Positions 19,069 through 28,834 are shown, counted from the stretch's first letter. The stretch is DNA of 64,000 bases from Polynucleobacter paludilacus (GCF_018687595.1 NZ_CP061298.1:248001-312000), one strand, 5' to 3'. Translations and numbers: made by a program. The notes: generated from the sequence alone by a model not told the origin.

Positions 19069-19488
19069 TTATTGACTCTTGACTGCTAGACCAACCCGTT
19101 TAACACCATTTTCTTTGAGCTTCGACATCACATCCATCACTACTTCATATTTGATGGATTTATCTGCCGCTAAAACCAGGGGTTGATCGGGTGAGCGTTC
19201 TGCTTGATTGCGAGCAAAGCTGCCTAACTCCATTTTGTTCAGCGTCTGGGTCGACTCACCATCTTTGCGCACGATGATATTTTCATCAGCGTCAATCGTG
19301 AGGAAAACTGGAGGCAGTGCTTGCACCTTGGCGCCACCGACGGTCGGTAAATTCACAATACCAGGGTTGACCATGGGTGCCGTGACCATAAAGATCACGA
19401 GCAGGACCAGCATCACATCAATATAGGGAACCACATTGATGTCGGACATGGCCCGACGTTTACTAGTACGAAAAGAAGATTTAGCCAT
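19069..19488 (-). CDS. tolR: Tol-Pal protein TolR
   Basis: Inner membrane partner of TolQ in the proton channel that energises TolA. The 139 residues have a basic cytoplasmic start and one membrane helix with the critical aspartate (SDINVVPYIDVMLVLLVIFM, residues 15-34). The periplasmic ExbD/TolR domain follows, with LAADKSIKYEVVMDVM. It lies between tolQ and tolA with ten- and fifteen-base gaps. Confidence 0.96.
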   Translation of the reverse strand: MAKSSFRTSKRRAMSDINVVPYIDVMLVLLVIFMVTAPMVNPGIVNLPTVGGAKVQALPPVFLTIDADENIIVRKDGESTQTLNKMELGSFARNQAERSPDQPLVLAADKSIKYEVVMDVMSKLKENGVKRVGLAVKSQ

Positions 19489-19497
19489 GAATGGAAA

Positions 19498-20154
19498 TTA
19501 GCGACTAGCTACTTGGCGTTGCAAAATGTTAGTGAACTCTTCAATGAAGGTTTCAAAACGAATCGCTAAGCGGTCTACATCAGTGGCGTAACGGTTGTAG
19601 GCAATCACTGCCGGAATCGCTGCAAATAAACCAATCGCGGTCGCTACCAAAGCTTCAGCAATACCGGGAGCAACTGCAGAGAGGGTTGCATTTTGCACAT
19701 TCGCTAAACCACGAAACGCATGCATGATGCCCCACACGGTGCCAAACAAACCAATGTAAGGGGACACTGAACCTACGGATGCCAAGAAGGGAAGGTTCGC
19801 TTCAAGCATATCCATCTCACGCTGATAAGTTGCCTTCATGGCGCGACGCGCAGCATCGATCTCTTTGAACTTGAGAAACTCCTGCATGCCTGCTTCAAAA
19901 ATATGCTCAAGGACGGCATCACTGCGCGTATTACGCTGAGCCGCTTCCAATAGGGTATTGAGATCGCCGCCAGACCAGAAGTCACGCTCAAAGCGCTCGG
20001 TATCGCGTCTGACGCCACCCAAAATGGCTCCTTTTTTGAAAATAATGGTCCAAGAGGCGATTGACATGCCAAGCAATAAGAGCATGACGAGCTGCACTAG
20101 GGTGCTGGCATCGAGGACGAGGGATAAAAAGGAGAGGTCTTGAGTAGGGTTCAT
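19498..20154 (-). CDS. tolQ: Tol-Pal protein TolQ
   Basis: Proton-channel subunit of the Tol system, MotA/TolQ/ExbB family. The 218 residues have three membrane helices: residues 17-38, about 130-155 (GSVSPYIGLFGTVWGIMHAF) and 165-190 (GIAEALVATAIGLFAAIPA). It is first in the operon tolQRAB-pal-cpoB-queC. The 66 bases to the divergent glyA presumably hold both promoters. Confidence 0.96.
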   Translation of the reverse strand: MNPTQDLSFLSLVLDASTLVQLVMLLLLGMSIASWTIIFKKGAILGGVRRDTERFERDFWSGGDLNTLLEAAQRNTRSDAVLEHIFEAGMQEFLKFKEIDAARRAMKATYQREMDMLEANLPFLASVGSVSPYIGLFGTVWGIMHAFRGLANVQNATLSAVAPGIAEALVATAIGLFAAIPAVIAYNRYATDVDRLAIRFETFIEEFTNILQRQVASR

Positions 20155-20220
20155 GGGGGATTTTGTATGATGTAGGGGTAGATTTTACTTAAGCAGTCCA
20201 ATTACATCAGGATTATCAAC

Positions 20221-21471
20221 ATGTTTGACCGTCAAAACACCTTAGCGAAGACCGACCCCGAATTATGGGCCGCCATTACCGATGAGAATCGCCGTCAAGA
20301 AGACCATATTGAGCTCATTGCTTCTGAGAACTATACCTCTCCAGCGGTCATGCAGGCTCAAGGCTCCCAATTAACCAATAAGTATGCTGAAGGCTATCCC
20401 GGCAAGCGTTATTACGGCGGTTGTGAATTTGTTGACGTAGCGGAGCTGTTAGCGATTGATCGTGTCAAAAAGTTATTTGGCGCGGAAGCGGCAAACGTGC
20501 AACCCCATTGTGGCGCCTCGGCAAATCAAGCAGTCTTTTTGGCCTTTTTAAAGCCCGGCGATACTTTCATGGGAATGAGTTTGGCCGAAGGCGGGCACCT
20601 GACCCACGGTATGCCTTTGAATATGAGTGGTAAATGGTTCAATCCCATTGCTTACGGTCTAGATAAAAACGAAGTGATTGACTACGAGAAAATGGAGCAT
20701 TTGGCGCGCGAGCACAAACCCAAACTCATTATTGCAGGCGCTTCTGCTTATTCTCTCAAGATTGATTTTGAGCGCTTTGCCAAAATTGCTAAAGAAGTAG
20801 GCGCAATCTTTATGGTCGATATGGCGCACTACGCTGGCCTCATTGCTGCTGGCGTATATCCCAACCCCATACCCCATGCCGATATCGTGACTTCAACGAC
20901 TCACAAGGGTTTGCGTGGTCCTCGTGGCGGCATCATTTTGATGAAGGCTGAGCACGAGAAGGCGATTAATTCCGCAGTCTTCCCAGGCTTGCAAGGTGGC
21001 CCTTTAATGCATGTGATTGCCGGTAAGGCCACTGCTTTCAAAGAGGCTTTAGAGCCCAGCTTTAAGGACTATCAGCAGCAAGTGATTGCCAATGCCCAAG
21101 CGATGGCTGAAGCCTTGATTGAGCGCGGACTGCGCATTGTCTCTGGCCGGACAGAGTCGCATGTGATGTTGGTGGATCTGCGGGCTAAGAAGATGACGGG
21201 TAAAGAAGCCGAGCGCATCTTAGGTGAAGCCCACATCACTTGTAATAAGAATGGGATTCCGAACGATCCTGAAAAGCCAATGGTGACCAGCGGTATTCGT
21301 TTGGGTTCACCTGCGATGACAACACGCGGCTTTAAAGAAGCTGAAGCCAAGCAAGTGGGGTATCTCATCGCTGATGTTCTGGACAATCCGCACGATGCGG
21401 ACAATATTGCGCAGGTGCGCGCTAAGGTCACTGAGTTGACCAAGCGCTTTCCGGTCTATAGCGCAAGTTAA
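20221..21471 (+). CDS. glyA: Serine hydroxymethyltransferase GlyA
   Basis: PLP enzyme interconverting serine and glycine with tetrahydrofolate, the main source of one-carbon units. The 416 residues contain [29 protein letters not shown], and the PLP lysine in [14 protein letters not shown]. Full family length. It is followed by nrdR after 26 bases, a classical proteobacterial arrangement. It is divergent from tolQ; the sequence CATCAGGATTATCAAC precedes the ATG. Confidence 0.98.
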   Translation: MFDRQNTLAKTDPELWAAITDENRRQEDHIELIASENYTSPAVMQAQGSQLTNKYAEGYPGKRYYGGCEFVDVAELLAIDRVKKLFGAEAANVQPHCGASANQAVFLAFLKPGDTFMGMSLAEGGHLTHGMPLNMSGKWFNPIAYGLDKNEVIDYEKMEHLAREHKPKLIIAGASAYSLKIDFERFAKIAKEVGAIFMVDMAHYAGLIAAGVYPNPIPHADIVTSTTHKGLRGPRGGIILMKAEHEKAINSAVFPGLQGGPLMHVIAGKATAFKEALEPSFKDYQQQVIANAQAMAEALIERGLRIVSGRTESHVMLVDLRAKKMTGKEAERILGEAHITCNKNGIPNDPEKPMVTSGIRLGSPAMTTRGFKEAEAKQVGYLIADVLDNPHDADNIAQVRAKVTELTKRFPVYSAS

Positions 21472-21497
21472 GACAACCCAGTCAACAGAGAACATTC

Positions 21498-21944
21498 TTG
21501 CGCTGCCCTTTTTGCCATAACGACGATACCCAGGTGATGGATACCCGGGTATCGGATGAGGGCGACACCAATCGCCGTCGCCGTCGCTGCGCTAAGTGCG
21601 ATAAGCGCTTTACAACCTATGAGCGCGTGGAATTAGCACTGCCAGCCATTGTCAAGAAAAACGGTAGCCGAGTCGATTACAACCACGACAAATTAGTGAG
21701 TTCGATTAAGCTAGCACTGCGCAAGCGCCCAGTTTCTTCTGATTCGGTTGAAGAAGCCATTACCCGTATCGAAGAAAAGCTGCTGAGCCTTGGTGAAAAA
21801 GAAATCCCCAGCGAGCGGGTGGGAGAGTTGGTCATGCGCGAGCTGAAGCGCTTAGACAAAGTGGCTTACATCCGCTTTGCTTCAGTCTATCGCAGCTTTG
21901 CGGATATTGAGTCTTTTGAGAGCGCACTCAAAGAGCTCAAATAG
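21498..21944 (+). CDS. nrdR: Transcriptional repressor NrdR
   Basis: ATP/dATP-sensing repressor of ribonucleotide reductase genes. The zinc ribbon uses cysteines 3, 6, 31 and 34 (MRCPFC...CAKC), and the ATP-cone domain follows from about residue 49 ([15 protein letters not shown]). 148 residues, the usual length. The start is TTG at 21498, the only codon that places the cysteines at the conserved positions. Convergent with the symporter gene. Confidence 0.97.
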   Translation: MRCPFCHNDDTQVMDTRVSDEGDTNRRRRRCAKCDKRFTTYERVELALPAIVKKNGSRVDYNHDKLVSSIKLALRKRPVSSDSVEEAITRIEEKLLSLGEKEIPSERVGELVMRELKRLDKVAYIRFASVYRSFADIESFESALKELK

Positions 21945-21965
21945 AGCGTAATAAGCTGCCTCGTT

Positions 21966-23195
21966 TTACTGCGATAGCTCACCTTCCCATTTAGAGACTA
22001 CTGCGGTAGCCATGCCATTGCCTAGTACATTGGTGGCTGAGCGCGCCATGTCTAAGAAGTGATCCACTCCAAGAATCAATAAGATTCCTGCTTCGGGCAG
22101 ATGAAATTGGGAGAGGGTTGCTGCAATCACCACTAAGGACGCTCTGGGTACCCCAGCGATGCCCTTGGAAGTGACCATCAAAACCAGGAGCATCAACAGT
22201 TGTTGCCCAAGGGACATTTCAACACCATAAACCTGAGCAATGAAGATTGCCGCAAAGGTGCAATACATCATCGAGCCATCGAGATTGAAGGAGTAGCCCA
22301 CTGGCAATACAAAAGAGGCAATTTTATTTTTGCAACCAAAGCGCTCAAGTTGCTCTAACGTTAGTGGATAGGCAGCTTCTGAGCTAGCTGTTGTAAAGGC
22401 GAGGAGAGCAGGCTCACGTAACATCCAGGCTAATTTGAGTGCGCGTCTTTTGAGAAAGATGGAGCTGATGAAGATGATCACTATCCAGAGCACGACAATC
22501 GCAGCATAAAAACTGAACATGAATTTGCCATAGGTCAGCAAGATCGATAAACCATTTTCTGCAACGACTGATGACACCGCTGCAAATACGGCAACTGGAG
22601 CAAATTTCATGACGGCTGTAGTGATTTTGAGCATGATGTGCGAGAGCATATCCAGGTTGCGAATAAATTCTGCAGCGCGCTCGCCGAAGCCTGCAGCTGC
22701 GACTCCAAAAAAGACTGAGAAGACAACGATTTGCAAGATTTCATTTTTCGCCATTGCATCCAAGATGCTGGTGGGAAAAATATGCTTTACAAAGTCGGGC
22801 AGATTAAGACCGCCCTTGCTAATTGCGGTGTTAGCTGCCACGTCGGGTAGCGCTAGATCGAGACCTACTCCAGGATGTAGTAAGTTGACCATCACTAAGC
22901 CGAGCAATAAAGAAACTAATGACATGGAAATAAACCAGGCAAAAGTTTTTAAGCCTACACGTCCAATAGTTGAAGCATCACCCATACGCGCAATACCTAC
23001 CGCCATAGTTGCAAAGACTAAAGGTGCGATGATCATCTTGATGAGGCGCAAAAAGATGTCTGTCAAGATTGAAATGTAAGTCACATACTGCACAGAAAAG
23101 CCCGAATCTGCTCCGTGACTATTCACTAGGTAGCCCGCCAGAATGCCTAAGAGCATGGCGACCAAAATATAGTTCGTAAGTTTGGTAGATGTCAT
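21966..23195 (-). CDS. Dicarboxylate/amino acid:cation symporter (DAACS family)
   Basis: Secondary transporter coupling uptake of acidic amino acids or C4-dicarboxylates to Na+ or H+. The 409 residues show about eight membrane helices, the hairpin serine motif TTASSEAAYPLTLEQLERFG, and SFNLDGSMMYCTFAA, a variant of the NMDGT ion-binding motif. The second re-entrant loop has KGIAGVPRASLVV. DctA and GltP are both in this family and the substrate cannot be decided from sequence. It is separated from adk by a strong terminator and has its own upstream region. Confidence 0.9.
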   Translation of the reverse strand: MTSTKLTNYILVAMLLGILAGYLVNSHGADSGFSVQYVTYISILTDIFLRLIKMIIAPLVFATMAVGIARMGDASTIGRVGLKTFAWFISMSLVSLLLGLVMVNLLHPGVGLDLALPDVAANTAISKGGLNLPDFVKHIFPTSILDAMAKNEILQIVVFSVFFGVAAAGFGERAAEFIRNLDMLSHIMLKITTAVMKFAPVAVFAAVSSVVAENGLSILLTYGKFMFSFYAAIVVLWIVIIFISSIFLKRRALKLAWMLREPALLAFTTASSEAAYPLTLEQLERFGCKNKIASFVLPVGYSFNLDGSMMYCTFAAIFIAQVYGVEMSLGQQLLMLLVLMVTSKGIAGVPRASLVVIAATLSQFHLPEAGILLILGVDHFLDMARSATNVLGNGMATAVVSKWEGELSQ

Positions 23196-23277
23196 TTGCG
23201 CGTCTCTTTCCTGAACGGTATTAATTGGATCATAACCTTAGAAGATGTATTCCTGACTAATCATGCGCAGCAATAAA

Positions 23278-23301
23278 AAAGACCTGCATAGACAGGTCTT
23301 T
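23278..23301 (-). terminator. Rho-independent terminator downstream of adk
   Basis: A nine-base-pair inverted repeat, AAAGACCTG / CAGGTCTTT with a six-base loop, lies about 35 bases after the adk stop. Read on the minus strand, the stem is followed by a run of T residues (CTTTTTTATT). It therefore ends the exbB-to-adk transcript before the symporter gene. Confidence 0.88.
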
Positions 23302-23334
23302 GATGAATAAGCTAAAAAGCTGGGCAGATTATAT

Positions 23335-24012
<678 letters not shown>

Positions 24013-24100
24013 TTATTTGATTTGCATTGTCCCGTATTTTTTCGGGATCATTGATCACTTCTGATTAGGATTATCCCCGAAAAAAATGGGAATTAGCCGT

Positions 24101-24859
24101 TTAAAAGGTTTGGCGGATTCGCTCTAGGTCCTCAGGGGTGTCCACCCCTGCCGGCGGGGTCTCTGGAGCGATATGCACGGCGATCTGATAGCCATACCAA
24201 AGGGCGCGCAGTTGCTCTAGTGCCTCAGCTTGCTCGGCTGGGGCAGGCTTGAGTCGGGCATAAGCATGCAAAAACGCTGCACGATAGGCATAAATGCCAA
24301 TATGACGAAGATACCCGCTACCCTCTTGCGAGCTTGCATCAGGATCACGTACAAACGGAATCGCCGCTCTGGAGAAGTACAGGGCGTGATTAGCGCGATT
24401 GAGAACCACCTTCACTACATTGGGGTTGGCGATTTCTTTAGGATCGCTGATCGCTACTGCAACTGTAGAGATGGCGCAATCTGGATTGCTGGCAAGGGCG
24501 AGTGCTACTTGATTAATCAACTCTGCTGGAATTGCAGGTTCATCACCTTGTACGTTAACGACCAAGGTCTGTTCTGGTAGTTTGAGTAGATGGGCTACTT
24601 CCGCAATGCGATCAGTGCCCGTAGCGTGATCATCCCGCGTCAAAATGCATTCAATCTGGTGGGCCTGACATGCCGCAAGAATTTCTGCAGAGTCAGTAGC
24701 CACAACCACTTGCTTGGCTAGGGACTGTTTAGCACGCTCGGCAACGCGCACCACCATCGGCTTACCACCAATGTCTGCTAAAGGCTTACGAGGTAAGCGA
24801 GTGGATCCCAACCTTGCCGGAATGACAACCAAAAATTCAGGGGCGCTTGCGGAGGTCAA
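24101..24859 (-). CDS. kdsB: 3-deoxy-manno-octulosonate cytidylyltransferase KdsB
   Basis: Activates KDO to CMP-KDO for the LPS inner core. The 252 residues start with VVIPARLGSTRLPRKPLADI (CTP-binding), then TGTDRIAEV and VVNVQGDEPAIP, all diagnostic. The C-terminal PPAGVDTPEDLERIR matches the family. It lies 24 bases after the Trm112-like gene and follows lpxK, linking lipid A and KDO synthesis. Confidence 0.96.
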   Translation of the reverse strand: MTSASAPEFLVVIPARLGSTRLPRKPLADIGGKPMVVRVAERAKQSLAKQVVVATDSAEILAACQAHQIECILTRDDHATGTDRIAEVAHLLKLPEQTLVVNVQGDEPAIPAELINQVALALASNPDCAISTVAVAISDPKEIANPNVVKVVLNRANHALYFSRAAIPFVRDPDASSQEGSGYLRHIGIYAYRAAFLHAYARLKPAPAEQAEALEQLRALWYGYQIAVHIAPETPPAGVDTPEDLERIRQTF

Positions 24860-24883
24860 AGTAATAGATTCGAGTGTGAGGAT

Positions 24884-25063
24884 TTAGATCACTTCATCGG
24901 CCGCGAGAGTGCGGGCCTCATCAATGATCATGACCGGAATATCTTCTCGAATCGGATAAGCCAGGCGATCCGCTTTACAGATGAGCTCACGCTTTTCAGA
25001 GTTAAGGGTAAGCGTACTTTTGCAGAGAGGGCAAACCAAAATTTCGAGCAGACGTTTATCCAT
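24884..25063 (-). CDS. Trm112 family protein (YcaR-like)
   Basis: A 59-residue protein starting MDKRLLEILVCPLCKSTL, with the CPLC knuckle at residues 11-14, a third cysteine near 29 (ELICKADRLAYPIREDIP), and the conserved DIPVMIIDEAR. These features are typical of the small zinc-ribbon Trm112/YcaR proteins that sit between lpxK and kdsB in proteobacteria. Bacterial members have been proposed to support methyltransferases, but the role is uncertain. Spacing to both neighbours is about 24 bases. Confidence 0.92.
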   Translation of the reverse strand: MDKRLLEILVCPLCKSTLTLNSEKRELICKADRLAYPIREDIPVMIIDEARTLAADEVI

Positions 25064-25087
25064 GGCGATCTTGAGTGAATAGGCAAA

Positions 25088-26182
25088 TTACAAAGTGTAG
25101 CGGTTAGGATCAGGTCTATGCAAAATGGTTTGCAACCACTCCAGCAAACCATCGGGAATATTGAGATGCATGGGGATTACCCAAATCCGAGCATCATTAA
25201 TATCTTTACATTTTACGGCGTCTTTTTCGGTAATCAGAATGCAGTCCGCATCGATCCCTTGAAAGAACTCTGGGGTGAAGCTGCTGTGGTCTGGTAAGCC
25301 AATGCCTTTGACCTTGAGGCCATGCTTTTCCAGATCACTAAAGAAGCGCTTTGGATTGCCAATGGCTGCAACTGCAGTAATGCGTGTGCGACCTTGTTTA
25401 GAGTAAGCAAGACCGATGTCATCCAAGGTTTTATAGGCCTCTGGATGATTGAGTTGATAGGGTCTGCCAAAGTGCGGCCGCAGGGTAAAGGCGCGGCGGC
25501 CCAAGAAATATTCATCGGCTTTAGCGCTGAGCGCTGATGGACTACCCATCATGAGGGTGGCATCACGCTCGCGTGTAACAGGTTCGCGCAAAGGTCCTGC
25601 GGGCAACAAGAAGCCATTCCCTTCACCGCGTTGATCACGCACTACAAACTCAACGTCACGACCGCCTTCACGAGAGGGCCAGCGCACTAAGCCCGTGTGC
25701 TGCAGACCATCATCGCTGATGATCACATCCACTTCAGGGTGTTCTTGCAGCAATACAGAAATACTTTGCTTGCGCTTAGGAAAAACATAGAGCGGAAATT
25801 GGTTCTTGGTTCGCTGTGCAATCAAGACAGGTTCATCGCCCACGACGCTTGGATCCGAATCGCTGGTCACGAGTAGAGGGGCAGCTTGTGTTTTTGCACC
25901 ATAACCACGGCTTATGATGCCGGGGTGCCAACCAAGGGCTGCTAAGCGCTCAGCCAGTGAGATGACGATGGGAGTTTTACCAGTGCCGCCAACCCGAATA
26001 TTGCCCACAATGATGATGGGCACACGAGCTGTTTTTTTACTACTCAGGTCGAGTTCATTGAGTAGCTTGCGAGCTCGCAAGAGCTGGCCAAATACCAAAG
26101 ATAAAGGCCAGAGCAAGAGACTGGTCGGGCCGCGACGCTCCCAGAAGGTCGGAGCCTTGCTGAATAATTTAGGCATGCGCAA
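25088..26182 (-). CDS. lpxK: Tetraacyldisaccharide 4'-kinase LpxK
   Basis: Phosphorylates the lipid A disaccharide at the 4' position on the inner membrane. The 364 residues include an N-terminal amphipathic or hydrophobic stretch (TSLLLWPLSLVFGQLL), the P-loop VGNIRVGGTGKTPIV, DVIISDDGLQHTGL and LITEKDAVKC. It follows exbD by five bases. Near the full length of the family. Confidence 0.96.
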   Translation of the reverse strand: MRMPKLFSKAPTFWERRGPTSLLLWPLSLVFGQLLRARKLLNELDLSSKKTARVPIIIVGNIRVGGTGKTPIVISLAERLAALGWHPGIISRGYGAKTQAAPLLVTSDSDPSVVGDEPVLIAQRTKNQFPLYVFPKRKQSISVLLQEHPEVDVIISDDGLQHTGLVRWPSREGGRDVEFVVRDQRGEGNGFLLPAGPLREPVTRERDATLMMGSPSALSAKADEYFLGRRAFTLRPHFGRPYQLNHPEAYKTLDDIGLAYSKQGRTRITAVAAIGNPKRFFSDLEKHGLKVKGIGLPDHSSFTPEFFQGIDADCILITEKDAVKCKDINDARIWVIPMHLNIPDGLLEWLQTILHRPDPNRYTL

Positions 26183-26187
26183 TCGAT

Positions 26188-26631
26188 TTACTTTTTAGTT
26201 TGAGTGCTAAAGATAATATTCGACAGATTAGCATCTCTTGCCGCTTCGAGTGCACTCATGACGGCTTGATGAGGAGCTCTAGCATCTGCGTCGATGCTGA
26301 CTTGCACCTCTTTATTGGGACTGTTCTGATTGAGAGCGCTGGCTAGCTGACTACGCTCAGTCACTCGGCCATTAATGGCAAATCGTCCGTCGCTACTCAC
26401 CGCCACATGAATTTGCTTCACCTCAGGTGCATTATCGCTACCGCTCGCAGTAGGTAGGGTGATGGCCAGTTCCTGATAGTGCGTAAAGGTAGTTGAGATC
26501 ATCAAAAAAATCAGCACTACCAAGAGCACATCAATAAAAGGAATGAGATTGATCTCAGGCTCGGGACTTGGCTTGCTCCCCCCTAAGGAAAATCCCCGTT
26601 GCTGAGAAGAAGGGTTTGAGAGCCAACCCAT
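26188..26631 (-). CDS. exbD: Biopolymer transport protein ExbD
   Basis: ExbD/TolR-family membrane protein that, with ExbB, energises TonB-dependent transport. The basic cytoplasmic start is followed by the single helix with conserved aspartate (INLIPFIDVLLVVLIFLMIS) and a periplasmic domain (ADARAPHQAVMSALEAAR). 147 residues. No tonB gene is adjacent. The association with lpxK is frequent in betaproteobacteria and suggests a possible role in envelope assembly rather than only in iron uptake. Confidence 0.92.
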   Translation of the reverse strand: MGWLSNPSSQQRGFSLGGSKPSPEPEINLIPFIDVLLVVLIFLMISTTFTHYQELAITLPTASGSDNAPEVKQIHVAVSSDGRFAINGRVTERSQLASALNQNSPNKEVQVSIDADARAPHQAVMSALEAARDANLSNIIFSTQTKK

Positions 26632-26637
26632 GTAGTC

Positions 26638-27264
26638 TTAAGCTGGAAACAGTTTTTTAAATAACTGGCGGGTAAATTCTTCGCACTCGCGTTGACGTTG
26701 ATTTGCCATTGCTCGCAGACCGCGCCAGGCAGCGAGTGCAGGAATCGCAATCAGTAGTCCAAATGCCGTGTTGTAGAGCGCTACTGAGATGCCGTGTGCA
26801 AGCTGTTGAGGGCTCGCCGCGCCGCCATTGATTGCACCTTGGCTGCCAAAGATCTCAATCATGCCAACCACAGTGCCAAAGAGCCCTAAGAGCGGTGCAA
26901 CGGTCGCAATGGTAGCCAAGGCCCCAAGATAACGCTCAAGCTTGTGCCAGGTCGATTGCGCAATAGCTTGCAATTCTTCTAAGGCTGCCTCATTGGATGC
27001 CCCAGCGATTTTCTCTTGTAAAACCCCTGCTAAAAGTGGCATTGCTGGTGAAAGCCGAGCCAGGCGATCAATTTCGGAGGTGGGGACGGTTTTGCCGCTT
27101 TCTAGCTGGCTTGCAAGCGTAAAGGCGATTTCAAGCGATCCTGAGGGGAAAACTTGGATTTTGCGCAAATACCAGGTGCGCTCAATGACAATGGCAAGCC
27201 CGATAATGGAGATGATGAGTAGAGGCCAGATCGGCCAGCCAGCCGTAAGTAAGATGGTGTACAT
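26638..27264 (-). CDS. exbB: Biopolymer transport protein ExbB (MotA/TolQ/ExbB family)
   Basis: Proton-channel subunit paired with ExbD. Three membrane helices: residues 9-30 (WPIWPLLIISIIGLAIVIE), about 112-137 (GALATIATVAPLLGLFGTVV) and 155-180 (GISVALYNTAFGLLIAIPAL). 208 residues. First gene of the exbBD-lpxK-trm112-kdsB-adk group. A perfect FNR-type palindrome lies about 83 bases upstream. Confidence 0.92.
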   Translation of the reverse strand: MYTILLTAGWPIWPLLIISIIGLAIVIERTWYLRKIQVFPSGSLEIAFTLASQLESGKTVPTSEIDRLARLSPAMPLLAGVLQEKIAGASNEAALEELQAIAQSTWHKLERYLGALATIATVAPLLGLFGTVVGMIEIFGSQGAINGGAASPQQLAHGISVALYNTAFGLLIAIPALAAWRGLRAMANQRQRECEEFTRQLFKKLFPA

Positions 27265-27346
27265 AGACTGGTACTTTAGCCCAATTGCTTTGCCCCTTTC
27301 TGAAAGCTGTCCTGTGGATAACTCTGTGCAAAACTTTTCTAGAGCC

Positions 27347-27360
27347 TTGATCTAGATCAA
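27347..27360. promoter_or_regulatory. FNR/Anr-type binding site
   Basis: TTGAT-CTAG-ATCAA matches the FNR/Anr consensus TTGAT-N4-ATCAA exactly and is extended by one further base pair on each side. Its centre lies about 89 bases upstream of the exbB start and 225 bases upstream of xseA. No -10 element of good quality is visible at the standard class II spacing in either direction, so its target is not determined. Confidence 0.5.
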
Positions 27361-27461
27361 GAGCCAGTCTTGGCTTCGGGGTTTTTACGGACGAGAGCCC
27401 GATTGTTGCCAGAATAAAAAGATTATATAAATCAATTACTTAAAGATTAACTGTTGGAATA

Positions 27462-27533
27462 ATGAGACGCTCTGGGTCAGCGATTACTTACATCGGACTT
27501 TGCCTATTGGCTCTAGTATTGTGCTGTGGATAG
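27462..27533 (+). CDS. Possible 23-residue hydrophobic peptide
   Basis: ATG to TAG frame encoding a basic start (MRRSGS), a hydrophobic run (ITYIGLCLLALVL) and a terminal CCG. It looks like a bare signal peptide or lipobox, LALVLC. The ribosome site (TTGGAA) is weak. It ends 45 bases before xseA, where it could act as a leader peptide or be chance coding. Confidence 0.2.
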   Translation: MRRSGSAITYIGLCLLALVLCCG

Positions 27534-27578
27534 TTTATGGCCTGTAAAGCCTCATGGTTTGAGAAATAGCGAGAAAAA

Positions 27579-28781
27579 ATGTCGGAAATATCAAGGGAAG
27601 TCCTATCGGTTGGCGATCTAAACCGCGCCATTGCGAGCTCGCTAGAGGCTCAGTTCGATACCGTCTTGGTTAGCGGGGAGATTTCCAACTTCAAAGCATA
27701 TGACAGCGGGCACTGGTATTTCTCACTAAAAGATGAAGAAGGACAGATTCGCTGCGTAATGTTCCGAGGTCGCAATGGTCAAGTGGGCTTTATGCCCCAA
27801 TCAGGGGATTTGGTTGAAGTCAGTGCCAGTTTAGGAATGTACGTACCTCGTGGTGATGTGCAGCTCACCATTCAAGGTTTACGGAAAGCGGGCATGGGCG
27901 GGCTCTATGAAGCTTTTCTGAAACTCAAAGCCAAACTTACTAAAGCAGGTTTATTTGATCCAGAGCGCAAACGTAATATTCCGACACACCCTCGTGCGAT
28001 TGGCATCATCACCTCACCACAAGCAGCTGCACTCAAAGATGTGCTCAGCACCCTCCAAAGAAGAAGTCCACATATCCCGATAGTGATTTATCCCACGCTC
28101 GTGCAAGGCCCTGATGCGCCTGCTGGAATTATTTCTGCTATTCAAAACGCCAATCAAGAAGCAGTAGTTGATGTGATCTTGTTGGTTCGGGGAGGCGGGA
28201 GCATTGAAGATCTGTGGGCCTTTAATGATGAGCAGCTCGCTTACGCCATTGCAGGCTCAGCCATACCGATTGTCAGTGGCGTAGGGCACGAGACCGATGT
28301 GACCATTGCAGACTTTGTCGCTGATCTGCGGGCGCCAACCCCAACCGGGGCAGCAGAGCTCTCAGCACCTCGTAAAGATCAATTGCTGCAAGAGTTAGCA
28401 GCAATTGAGCAAGCACTCTATCAGCGCTTAATGCAGCGCGTTGAGCGTGAAGCCCAAACCTTAGATCAATTGGCGCTCAGACTCTCCCATGCGCTGCCTA
28501 ATCCTGATCGGATGCGTGAGCAAATTACTTCATGGCAGACCCGTTTGCAACAAGCGTGGTCAGTACAAATCGATAATTTCAAGCGCAATCACAATCACTA
28601 TCAATTGCAACTCGAGATGCTCAACCCGCAGCGCACCCTAGAGCGGGGCTATGCCGTGATTCTGAATCCAGCAATGCAAGCGATCCGCAAGCCCCAAGAC
28701 TTAAATACGCAAAACCAGTTTGAAGTACGCTTAGCAGATGGGTCTTCTCAAGTTCGATTTAAGGATTTAAATCCCCTTTAG
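27579..28781 (+). CDS. xseA: Exodeoxyribonuclease VII large subunit XseA
   Basis: Catalytic subunit of the single-strand DNA exonuclease VII. The N-terminal OB fold spans residues 1-105 (SGEISNFKAYDSGHWYFSLK, CVMFRGRNG). The catalytic domain includes GIITSPQAAALKDVL, LVRGGGSIEDLWAFNDE, PIVSGVGHETDVTIADFVAD and APTPTGAAEL. A coiled-coil region and the C-terminal LERGYAVI follow. 400 residues, slightly shorter than the E. coli protein. xseB is not in the window. Confidence 0.96.
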   Translation: MSEISREVLSVGDLNRAIASSLEAQFDTVLVSGEISNFKAYDSGHWYFSLKDEEGQIRCVMFRGRNGQVGFMPQSGDLVEVSASLGMYVPRGDVQLTIQGLRKAGMGGLYEAFLKLKAKLTKAGLFDPERKRNIPTHPRAIGIITSPQAAALKDVLSTLQRRSPHIPIVIYPTLVQGPDAPAGIISAIQNANQEAVVDVILLVRGGGSIEDLWAFNDEQLAYAIAGSAIPIVSGVGHETDVTIADFVADLRAPTPTGAAELSAPRKDQLLQELAAIEQALYQRLMQRVEREAQTLDQLALRLSHALPNPDRMREQITSWQTRLQQAWSVQIDNFKRNHNHYQLQLEMLNPQRTLERGYAVILNPAMQAIRKPQDLNTQNQFEVRLADGSSQVRFKDLNPL

Positions 28782-28797
28782 TGCCTACTATCTTTAA

Positions 28798-28830
28798 GTT
28801 ATTATACAAGTAATTATTTTGTATAATAAC
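28798..28830 (+). promoter_or_regulatory. Palindromic operator overlapping a -10 promoter element
   Basis: A perfect 12-base inverted repeat, GTTATTATACAA ... TTGTATAATAAC, with a nine-base spacer. The right arm contains TATAAT (28822-28827). A transcription start seven bases further would fall on or beside the ATG at 28835, and no ribosome site fits in the gap. This suggests a leaderless mRNA repressed by a dimer binding the palindrome. Confidence 0.7.
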
Positions 28831-28834
28831 CAAG

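Larger units (their letters stand above)
27265..27578. other. Divergent intergenic region exbB/xseA (314 bases)
   Basis: This is the only stretch of more than 300 bases without a confident gene. It contains one perfect DnaA-box sequence (27313-27321, minus orientation), a perfect FNR/Anr-type palindrome (27347-27360), a short hairpin AGCCA-GTCT-TGGCT just beyond it, an AT-rich zone around 27415-27450, and a possible 23-codon hydrophobic frame (27462-27533). No tRNA fold or known riboswitch was recognised. Confidence 0.7.

Noticed and set aside
24020-24060. TCCCG...CGGGA hairpin between kdsB and adk
   Set aside because: Short stem, T-run in the loop instead of after it; not a convincing terminator.
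24928-25152. 74-residue minus-strand frame near lpxK end
   Set aside because: It lies in the wrong frame over the Trm112 gene, whose zinc-ribbon protein is clear in another frame.
27313-27321. Perfect DnaA box suggesting a replication origin
   Set aside because: Only one box with one imperfect copy near 27524; no cluster, no dnaA/dnaN neighbours, so not an origin.
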